NCBI RefSeq assembly: GCF_001401155.1
Contig: NZ_LJRO01000422.1
Location: 1-36,855 of the forward strand
Direction of reading: 5' to 3'
Source: Pseudomonas tremae
GTDB lineage: Bacteria > Pseudomonadota > Gammaproteobacteria > Pseudomonadales > Pseudomonadaceae
DNA length: 36,855 nt
Shown: positions 10,201-15,680 of the stretch, piece by piece
Numbering within the stretch: the stretch's first letter is position 1
Layout: every line of letters starts with the position of its first letter
Position numbers and translations under genes: made by a program
Notes under the pieces: model-generated
The model's database searches: none
Seen by the model: the letters and a program-made list of their open reading frames with translations, nothing else
Told to the model about the DNA's origin: nothing

Positions 10201-12844
10201 GCACAGCCTGATCGAAGCCCAGGTACTGGCCACGCCAAATGCCCCGGCGCTGATTTTTGCGGCTGAACAACTGAGCTACGCGCAACTCAATGCCCGCGCC
10301 AATCAGCTTGCCCATCGCTTGCGCGAAGCGGGCGTTGGCCCGGACGTACTGGTGGGGATTTGCGTTGAGCGCAGCCTGGAACTGGTGATCGGTTTGCTGG
10401 CGATCATCAAGGCCGGCGGCGCATACGTGCCGCTGGACCCGGATTACCCTGAAGATCGCTTGGCCTACATGATGCAGGACAGCGGGATTGGCTTGCTGCT
10501 GACCCAGACTTCGTTGCTGGAACGCCTGCCGGTTCCTGAGCACGTGCAGAGCATTTGCCTGGATCAGGACGGCGACTGGCTGGCCGGCTACAGCACTGCC
10601 AACCCGATCAACCTCAGCCATCCGCAGAATCTGGCCTATGTGATTTACACCTCCGGTTCGACCGGCAAACCAAAAGGCGCGGGCAACAGCCATCGCGCCT
10701 TGGTCAACCGTTTGCACTGGATGCAGAAGGCTTATGGGCTGGACAGCAGCGACACGGTCTTGCAGAAAACCCCGTTCAGTTTCGATGTGTCGGTCTGGGA
10801 GTTTTTCTGGCCGCTGCTGACCGGCGCACGTTTGGCGGTGGCTTTGCCAGGCGATCATCGTGACCCCGAGCGACTGGTGCAGACCATTCGCGAACATCAG
10901 GTCACGACGCTGCACTTTGTGCCGTCGATGCTCCAGGCGTTTCTCACCCATCCGCAGGTGGAAAGCTGTAACAGCCTGCGTCGTGTGGTCTGCAGCGGCG
11001 AGGCGTTGCCTGCCGAGCTGGCCGGTCAGGTGCTCAAGCGTCTGCCGAAGGCAAGTCTGTATAACCTTTATGGCCCGACTGAAGCCGCGATCGACGTGAC
11101 GCATTGGACCTGTACCACGGATGACGTGCTCAGCGTGCCGATTGGTCGCCCTATCGACAACCTGAAAACCCACATTCTGGATGACGGTTTGCTGCCTGCC
11201 GCGCAAGGCGTTGCGGCAGAGCTGTATCTGGGCGGCGTGGGTCTGGCGCGGGGTTATCACAACCGCGCGGCGCTGACCGCCGAGCGTTTTGTGCCCGATC
11301 CGTTTGACGAGCAGGGCGGGCGTCTTTATCGCACCGGAGATCTGGCGCGTTATCGCAACGAAGGCGTGATCGAATACGCCGGGCGTATCGACCATCAGGT
11401 GAAGATTCGTGGCCTGCGCATCGAGCTGGGCGAAATTGAAGCGCGCCTGCATGAGCATGCAGGCGTGCGCGAAGCCAATGTGATCGACATTGACGGGCCT
11501 TCCGGCAAGCAGCTTGTTGCGTATCTTGTGCCGGCCGACGTTGATCAAGGCCCGGACGTTCTGCGCGAAGCCTTGAAGACGCATCTCAAGGCTCACGTGC
11601 CGGACTATATGGTGCCGACCTGGTTTGTTTTCATCGATGTGATGCCGCTGAGCGCCAACGGCAAGTTGGACCGCCGTGCATTGCCGAAACCTGACGTGGC
11701 TCGTTCCCAGCAGGGCTATGCCGCGCCGCGTACGGAGCTCGAGCAACGACTTGCTGCGCTTTGGGAGCAGGTGCTGCAGGTCGAACGGGTAGGGCTAAAC
11801 GACAACTTCTTCGCGCTGGGCGGACACTCGCTACTGGCAGTTTCGCTGGCGGGGAGGATTCGCGAGACGTTCTATATCTCCATCAAGCTGCATGATTTTC
11901 TGCTGATGCAGACCCTCGGTGAACTGGCCGATTTTATGCGTGCCGATGAGGCGAGGGTCAAATCGGCGGTCATCGCCATGAACGCCAGTCGATCGGACAA
12001 CGCGCCGTTGTTCTGCCTGCCACCGGGCGGCGGCGGCACGTACTCGTATTACCCGCTGGCGGGTCAATTGAGCGACAGCCGACCGGTTTACGGGCTGGTC
12101 AACAAGGCCTATGTGGTGCCGGGCTGGTTCGATACTTCGTGGCAGGAAATGGTCGATTACTACGTCGAGCAGATCCGTATGGCTCAGCCGCACGGGCCTT
12201 ATAACCTGCTGGGCTGGTCGATGGGCGGTGCGCTGGCAATCGAGGTGGCGCATGTGCTTGAGCGGGCTGGCGATACGGTGAGCTTTCTCGGGCTGGTGGA
12301 TACCCAGTTGCCTTCATCGGCCGGGATGCAGTGGGTGGAAGAGGCCCCAGAGGTCACTGTGCAGAAGCAGAGCGAAAACTACTACCGCAGCCTGATCAAG
12401 AGTCTGCAGGCGTTTGTGCCGGGCTTGCAGGAAGAGGCGATTGTCGGGCTGATCGAAACGGCCCGGCATTCGGTGTCCAGCGAGGGCGACGTGATCGACT
12501 GGGTGGTCGACGAAGTTGCACAGCAAGCCGGAATGAACGTCGACAGCCTGCGCAACATCTTCCAGGACATCGCCGTGCAGGACGAGATCGAAACCGGTTA
12601 CAAATTACTGGAAGCCAACGCGCAACTGAGCCAGTCGTTTACTCTGAAAACGCTCAACGTCCAGGCCGATTGCTGGTGGGCCGGGCAGAGCCGCGCGCCC
12701 GGACAGATTGCCAAAGCTGAAACGGTGCTGCTGGAACAGTGCTCGGTCAACGGGCTGCGCAGTTCGACGACGGTTGATCAGCGGCATGACAACCTGGTGC
12801 TCGCGGAAGCGTTTCTGCTGGGGCTAGCCGAGCGACTTGTGTGA
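4217..12844 (+). CDS. Terminal pyoverdine side-chain NRPS (C-A-T-E-C-A-T-TE; D-Asp then Ser, release)
   Basis: This 2,875-residue synthetase adds the last two residues and releases the peptide. Approximate residue positions: condensation 48-490 (HHIVSDGW near 174), adenylation 520-1000 (TSGSTGQPKG near 644), carrier with the GGDS signature typical before epimerases (near 1030), epimerization 1088-1530 (HHVAVDGVSW near 1212, NYLGQFD near 1432), D-donor condensation 1546-1980 (SHHILMDGW near 1677), adenylation 2000-2490, carrier near 2530, thioesterase 2600-2875. The thioesterase has GWSMGG for the nucleophile Ser and a late His in QRHDNL. Code residues read DLTKMGHVGK (aspartate type) and DVWHVSLIDK (serine). 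With the epimerase this predicts D-Asp, probably beta-hydroxylated by an enzyme acting in trans, then L-Ser. The start is ATG 4217, one base after the previous stop; a slightly earlier in-frame ATG at 4196 lies inside the upstream gene. It holds the position of PvdD in P. aeruginosa, but its substrates differ, so I give no symbol. The stop codon lies inside a palindromic repeat. Confidence 0.96.
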   Translation: MDKSAAERIAQRFTGLPVEQRRQILAKMHETGQSFKLLPIAVTRHEVARIPLSYAQQRMLFLWQMEPDTAAYNVPMAVRLNGPLDRQALSAALDQLVQRHETLRTRFVSEDGAFYQEILQQAHVALEFTQVAPADIESQVRAELHKPFDLLSGTLLRVKLFQLGEAERVLTVCMHHIVSDGWSGEVLIREFVQSYQAQVSGQSAQLPALAIQYADYAIWQRAWLEAGEGERQLEYWKQQLGSEHPLLSLPLDHERPLQPSQRGATVRVDLPEHLSAQLKAQARNSGQTLFMLMLAALSVVLSRFSGQADIRIGAPNAGRTRSELEGLIGFFINTQVLRVQVDEWQSFAQLLDQVKQVVTGAQSHQELPFEHLVDTLAPERNLGHNPLFQFKINQHVLAADDGGQSVSGLTVDEFPIGSSDARFDLAFDFTDTPVGIRSYFTYATDLFEPPTIERMADALRAVLQTLVVDTDQRLADQPQTVSLPAAEQSADFACDDFLSLWQQGLRIGRGKTALRVGQQMLSFDELEQRSNQFARYLHTQDIQPGMAVALCLDRSVEWVVSLLAVLKLGAVYLPLDSAQPAERLQQLTRDSGAALLIHASGDDKAAQLGVCPVLAFDAALWSEVDGGALSVRVIAEQPAYIIYTSGSTGQPKGVVISHGALANYVQGVLARLSLNDGASMAMVSTVAADLGHTLLFGALASGRPLHLLSHEQAFDPDGFARYMAEHQVEVLKIVPSHLQGLLQAANPADVLPSQLLMLGGEASSWALIEQVRALKPGCRIVNHYGPTETTVGILTHEVVERLNACRSVPVGQPLANGMARVLDAYLNPVAERVSGELYLGGQGLAQGYLGRAAMTAERFVPDPDADGQRLYRAGDRARWVDGVLEYLGRADDQVKIRGYRVEPGEVGQVLQTLENVVEAVVLAQPLESDDTRLQLVAYCVAAVGVRLDVDSLREQLAARLPEYLVPAQFMLLEKLPLTANGKLDKRALPKPGVVKQRYTAPVGEIEEKLAAVWADVLKLEQVGSTDNFFELGGDSILSLQIIARAKRQGIKLSPKQLFEKQTIGQLASVARLIEKKPAAAAEQVSGSLPLLPIQARFFEMGIPERQHWNQALMLKPLQTLDAIHLQAALTALIEQHDALRLGFTQQNGQWQATFGALNTRDVLWTHTLDSVERLSELADEAQRSLDLKNGPLLRAVLIDLPQGEQRLLLVIHHVAVDGVSWRVLLEDLQQAYVAIVVGRPLSLPAKTSSLKSWAEHLQAYAQSPALEQELGYWQAQLQEVSDALPCDYSHGGQQQKHALSVVTQLNGELTRQLLQDAPAAYRTQINDLLLTALARVVSRWTAQPHALIRLEGHGREDLFDTLDITRTVGWFSNLYPARLTPQATLAESIMTIKEQLRAVPDKGIGYGALRYLGSESARRTLQVLPQGSIVFNYLGQFDGSFDAQGALFTPSADSSGASQSADAPLAAPLSINGQVYGGQLRLSWTFSGAVFERDTVQRLADEYAVELQQLIAHCTTEGVAGVTPSDFPLARLTQSQLSRLPMPAAQIEDIYPLAPMQQGMLFHTLFEQEAGNYINQMRVEVSGLDVPRFRAAWQATLDAHEVLRSGFVSHLEQSLQVVLRDVSMPFVERDARGQASEWVDDWANADRQQGFDLTQGPLLRLAVLRTGEQTHQLIYTSHHILMDGWSSSRLLGEVLQRYSGQTLPRQVSRYRDYIEWLQRQDAALSERFWTGQLAGLDEPTRLVQAFKALENGQGHGDYLQLIDAENTRQLSEFAREQRVTLNTLVQSAWLLVLQRYTGQSSVTFGATVAGRPAELPGVEEQLGLFINTLPVIASPRPEQRVADWVQQVQAKNIALREHEHTPLYEIQRWARSAGEALFDNILVFENYPVSEALQQSAPQGLVFGGLHTHEQTHYPLTLVVNLGETLSMRFSYARQSFSELHMAQLSAHLRQVLQALARDPQAAIGELALLDDPQQQQVLRSWNTTTADFPNEYCLHSLIEAQVLATPNAPALIFAAEQLSYAQLNARANQLAHRLREAGVGPDVLVGICVERSLELVIGLLAIIKAGGAYVPLDPDYPEDRLAYMMQDSGIGLLLTQTSLLERLPVPEHVQSICLDQDGDWLAGYSTANPINLSHPQNLAYVIYTSGSTGKPKGAGNSHRALVNRLHWMQKAYGLDSSDTVLQKTPFSFDVSVWEFFWPLLTGARLAVALPGDHRDPERLVQTIREHQVTTLHFVPSMLQAFLTHPQVESCNSLRRVVCSGEALPAELAGQVLKRLPKASLYNLYGPTEAAIDVTHWTCTTDDVLSVPIGRPIDNLKTHILDDGLLPAAQGVAAELYLGGVGLARGYHNRAALTAERFVPDPFDEQGGRLYRTGDLARYRNEGVIEYAGRIDHQVKIRGLRIELGEIEARLHEHAGVREANVIDIDGPSGKQLVAYLVPADVDQGPDVLREALKTHLKAHVPDYMVPTWFVFIDVMPLSANGKLDRRALPKPDVARSQQGYAAPRTELEQRLAALWEQVLQVERVGLNDNFFALGGHSLLAVSLAGRIRETFYISIKLHDFLLMQTLGELADFMRADEARVKSAVIAMNASRSDNAPLFCLPPGGGGTYSYYPLAGQLSDSRPVYGLVNKAYVVPGWFDTSWQEMVDYYVEQIRMAQPHGPYNLLGWSMGGALAIEVAHVLERAGDTVSFLGLVDTQLPSSAGMQWVEEAPEVTVQKQSENYYRSLIKSLQAFVPGLQEEAIVGLIETARHSVSSEGDVIDWVVDEVAQQAGMNVDSLRNIFQDIAVQDEIETGYKLLEANAQLSQSFTLKTLNVQADCWWAGQSRAPGQIAKAETVLLEQCSVNGLRSSTTVDQRHDNLVLAEAFLLGLAERLV
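10196..11442 (+). repeat. Serine adenylation-domain duplicate, copy 2
   Basis: This is the partner of 2410-3650, located in the final module of the terminal synthetase. Both copies carry the same ten-residue serine code and share long identical runs such as TSGSTGKPKGAGNSHRALVN. The flanking condensation and carrier domains are much less alike, so the similarity is confined to the adenylation core. Confidence 0.85.
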
Positions 12845-12892
12845 CGCAGAGCGTCACGAACGGCATTCCCACGCTGGAGCGTGAGGAACGAT
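12841..12892 (-). repeat. Palindromic intergenic repeat, copy 1
   Basis: It contains the perfect inverted repeat GTGACGC-AGA-GCGTCAC (12841-12857) and a second stem, CACGCT-GG-AGCGTG (12870-12883). Its reverse complement closely matches 25378-25429. The TGA of the upstream synthetase (12842-12844) sits inside the first palindrome. Being hairpin-forming and located between convergent genes, it may also help end transcription. Confidence 0.75.
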
Positions 12893-12977
12893 AGGGGCCT
12901 GGGCTGGCGCGTCCGGGACGATAGGTGTCTGGGCTGTTGTGTGATGAACGATAGGCGTCCGGTAGAACACCATCGTG
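12888..12977 (+). repeat. Imperfect 30-bp tandem repeat, three phases
   Basis: The octamer ACGATAGG begins at 12888, 12918 and 12948, exactly 30 bases apart. The following bases are partly conserved between units 1 and 2 (both have TGGGCTG) and more weakly in unit 3. No reading frame uses it. It overlaps the neighbouring palindromic repeats. The inverse octamer CCTATCGT occurs at 15628-15635, on the far side of the receptor gene. Confidence 0.7.
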
Positions 12978-13020
12978 GCCATGCTCCGCGTGGGCATGCA
13001 TTTCCGGACGCTCTGCGTCC
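12941..13020 (+). repeat. Inverted repeat flanking the STN receptor gene, left arm
   Basis: These 80 bases match the reverse complement of 15563-15642 at about 85% by my count. The inner 53 bases (12968-13020 against 15563-15615) differ at only three positions. The arm contains the stems CATGC/GCATG and GGACGC-TCT-GCGTCC. It lies just past the 3' end of the receptor gene. Confidence 0.8.
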
Positions 13021-13050
13021 GCTCTTGATCGCAAGGAGCAAGCGGCGCTG

Positions 13051-15462
13051 TTAAAAGTCACCACGCAACGTCAGGACGTAGTTGCGCGGGTCGCCGTAGT
13101 AGTTGCCGCGGTCGATGTCGCCGGTGGCCTTGTAGTATTTGCGGTCCAGCAGGTTGTTGCCGTTGAGCGCTACCGACCAGTGTTCGTCGATCTTCCACGA
13201 GGCCCGCGCGTCCCAGATGGCGCGGCCGGGGTTGTCGATGCGCTGGGTTGACTCATGTTCGGAGTAGCCGCTTTGCGCCGACACACCGCCGCCAATGGTC
13301 AATCGGCGCCACGCGCCGGGCAAGTTGTAGCTGCTGGACAGGCGCAACATGTGACGGGGTGTTTCTGCTGAAATCGACTGGCCGTCGCTGCCGCGAGTGA
13401 GGTTGAAGGTGTAACCCGCCAGGGTCTGCAGACCTGGTAACGGTTCGCCACTGATTTCCATGTCGATACCCTTGCTGCGCCGTATATCACCATTCAGATA
13501 GCAGGTGCCATAAGCATCATTGCTCAGGCACTGTCCCGCATTGGCGTTGTCCTCGATGGCCACGTCTTTCTGCTTCACATAGAACAGCGCAAAAGACACG
13601 TTCAGGCGTTTGTCGAACAGCTCGCCCTTGATACCGGTTTCATGGCTGGCGCCGATCGCCGGGTCAAGGAATGCGCCGGATGCGCTGCGATAACCGCTCT
13701 GCGGCAGAAAGATATCGGTGTAGCTGGCGTACCACGACCAGTCGCGGTTCAGGTCGTAGATCACACCCACGAACGGCGTGACCTGGTTGTCTTCCTGGGC
13801 GCGGGTGGTCACGCCAGCAGACTGGCTTTGGTAGTCATACCAGCTGAGCCGGCCACCCATGACCAGACTCAACGACTCCGTCAGGCTCAGGCGCAGGTTG
13901 TTGTACACGCCATAGCGCTTGTCGCTGTAATCGGTGCTGCGCCAGGCCGGGCGCGCAGGCTCTGCAATTGCATCGTGATCGACGTTGAAGATGTCCAGCG
14001 GCTGATTGGCGTTGAGCGTGGCGTAACGGGAATCGCGCTTTTGCTCGGACCAGTTGCCGCCGACGGTCAGCTGATGCGTCAGGCCAAACGCATCGAAACG
14101 GCCGTCCAGATGGCTGTCGAGCCCGTTACTATGGATGTCGTCCGAACGGAACAGGGTCCTGACCAGTCGCGAACCGCTCTGCGTCGCCGGATCGATAGCC
14201 CCCTGTGCGTAGGCGACTTTCTGATCGAACGCGCCATCGGAGTGGGTCGCCGACAGCGTGCCGCTCCAGTTCTCGTCAAAGCGGGTTTGAAGCTCGCTGA
14301 ACACCTCGTCGGTCCGGGTCTGGTGGCGATTCCAGTCCTGAGCCAGCGACGTGGAGCGCTGCAGCTCGATGGCCTTGCCGTTGCTGTAGCGAGGCAGGCC
14401 GAAAATCGAAAAGCCCTTGGTGTCCGCGCTTTGGTGGCGCATGCCAAGCGTCAGTGTGGTGTCTTCGGTGAGGTCTGTTTCCAGAATGCCGTACAGCAAC
14501 GGCGCAGTTTTTTTCAGGCCGTCGATGAAGTAGCCACGGTCTTCATAGGACGTCACAAAGCGCCCGCGTACGCTGCCTGAATCGTTGAGTTTGCTGCTGA
14601 CGTCCAGATCGACGCGGTACTGATCCCAACTGCCCGCACGCGTGGTGATCGATAATTGTGGCATTGCGGTAGGTCGCTTGCGCACCAGATTGACCACGCC
14701 CCCGGGGTTGCCTGCACCGATCAGCAACCCGGCAGCACCGCGCAGCACTTCTGCGCGGTCGTAGATTTCCATGTCCGGGGTCATCCAGCCGGTCACGCTG
14801 TAGCCCTGACCGGCCACGCCGTCGATGGTGTAGCTTTCGTCCTCCAATGCAAAGCCCCGCGAACTGAACACGTGAGAGCCAAAATTGCGTTGTGAAAAAG
14901 TGATACCGGGCGTTTGCGCCATCACCTCGTCCAGACCGGTGAGGTTCTTGTCGTTCATCAACTGACGAGTCACGACGGTGACGGACTGCGGGGTGTCGCG
15001 CAGCGATTGTGTTGTCTTATTGATGCTCACCCCGGTAGCGGTGTATGAAGCGCTGCCTCCGGTGCTGATGCCGGCCTGATTGGCCTTGATCGCGACCGGA
15101 TCGAGGTTCACAGGCTGCGCAGCTGCCGGGACGCGGACAATCAGTGTGTTGGCCTTGAGGTTATGCGCCACATCAGCTTTTTTCAGCAGGTCCGTGACCG
15201 CTTGCTCGGGCGTCAGCCTGCCGTGTACGGCGCTGCTGAACTTGCCGCTCACGTCGTCGGGGTTGTAAAGGATTTGCAGGTCGCTTTGTCGCCCCAGCTC
15301 TTTCAGGGCGCTGCTCAAGGCTTGCGCGGGGATATCGAACTCGAACTCTTCAGCCAAGGCTTCACCCTGCACACTCAACGCCAGCGTCAGACCCACACTG
15401 CCCAGACGCAGGCCGAGCGTTTTCACGCGACCTGTGCGCAGACGGCTGGAGGATGTTTGCAT
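13051..15462 (-). CDS. fpvA: TonB-dependent ferric-pyoverdine receptor/transducer with STN domain
   Basis: This is an outer-membrane receptor of 803 residues that takes up a ferric siderophore, here presumably ferripyoverdine, with energy from TonB. A signal peptide covers residues 1-37 (ends EALA, then EEFEF). A secretin/TonB short N-terminal (STN) domain follows at about 38-118. That domain is typical of receptors that also signal through an inner-membrane anti-sigma factor to an ECF sigma factor. A plausible TonB box (VNLDPVAI) precedes a plug domain (about 140-290) and a 22-strand-type barrel ending in the usual C-terminal Phe (VLTLRGDF). The start ATG has only a weak ribosome-binding site. 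No PvdS-type promoter is evident upstream, so it may be read through from the upstream receptor or use its own ECF promoter. No anti-sigma gene lies in the window. The gene is bracketed by inverted repeats. Which siderophore it binds cannot be read from sequence alone. Confidence 0.93.
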   Translation of the reverse strand: MQTSSSRLRTGRVKTLGLRLGSVGLTLALSVQGEALAEEFEFDIPAQALSSALKELGRQSDLQILYNPDDVSGKFSSAVHGRLTPEQAVTDLLKKADVAHNLKANTLIVRVPAAAQPVNLDPVAIKANQAGISTGGSASYTATGVSINKTTQSLRDTPQSVTVVTRQLMNDKNLTGLDEVMAQTPGITFSQRNFGSHVFSSRGFALEDESYTIDGVAGQGYSVTGWMTPDMEIYDRAEVLRGAAGLLIGAGNPGGVVNLVRKRPTAMPQLSITTRAGSWDQYRVDLDVSSKLNDSGSVRGRFVTSYEDRGYFIDGLKKTAPLLYGILETDLTEDTTLTLGMRHQSADTKGFSIFGLPRYSNGKAIELQRSTSLAQDWNRHQTRTDEVFSELQTRFDENWSGTLSATHSDGAFDQKVAYAQGAIDPATQSGSRLVRTLFRSDDIHSNGLDSHLDGRFDAFGLTHQLTVGGNWSEQKRDSRYATLNANQPLDIFNVDHDAIAEPARPAWRSTDYSDKRYGVYNNLRLSLTESLSLVMGGRLSWYDYQSQSAGVTTRAQEDNQVTPFVGVIYDLNRDWSWYASYTDIFLPQSGYRSASGAFLDPAIGASHETGIKGELFDKRLNVSFALFYVKQKDVAIEDNANAGQCLSNDAYGTCYLNGDIRRSKGIDMEISGEPLPGLQTLAGYTFNLTRGSDGQSISAETPRHMLRLSSSYNLPGAWRRLTIGGGVSAQSGYSEHESTQRIDNPGRAIWDARASWKIDEHWSVALNGNNLLDRKYYKATGDIDRGNYYGDPRNYVLTLRGDF

Positions 15463-15562
15463 GGCGGGGATGACTCGTTGAAAGGGATAGCGAAGGATAA
15501 TGCATTTGCGTCAGTTTGGTCGTGCGTAGAGCTCTGCATCACAAGCCGAGACCGCGCCGACA

Positions 15563-15642
15563 GGACGCAGAGCGTCCGCAAAGGCATGCCCACGCGGAGC
15601 ATGGGCACGATGGTGTCCCTCTGGATACCTATCGTTGCGCAC
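15563..15642 (-). repeat. Inverted repeat flanking the STN receptor gene, right arm
   Basis: This is the right arm of the inverted pair with 12941-13020. It includes the palindrome GGACGC-AGA-GCGTCC (15563-15577) and GCATGCCCACGCGGAGCATG-like stems. It lies between the two receptor genes, about 100 bases upstream of the STN receptor start. It belongs to the same family as 12841-12892 and 25378-25429, sharing the GACGCAGAGCGTC core. Confidence 0.8.
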
Positions 15643-15680
15643 CCTCCAGCGAGGGCTCGATCCTGGCAGACGGACTCAGA

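Noticed and set aside
9893..11746. 617-codon minus-strand frame in the last synthetase module
   Set aside because: It is a shadow of the A domain; a similar shadow appears opposite the duplicate A domain at 1789-2934, as expected from sequence similarity.
12845..13050. Possible CRISPR-like array because of the 30-bp repeats
   Set aside because: The units are contiguous with no unique spacers, they decay quickly, and there are no cas genes.
15463..15560. Possible Fur box or ECF promoter before the STN receptor (GATAATGCATTTGC region)
   Set aside because: The match to a Fur consensus is weak, and no TAAAT-16-CGT element is present; not enough to annotate.
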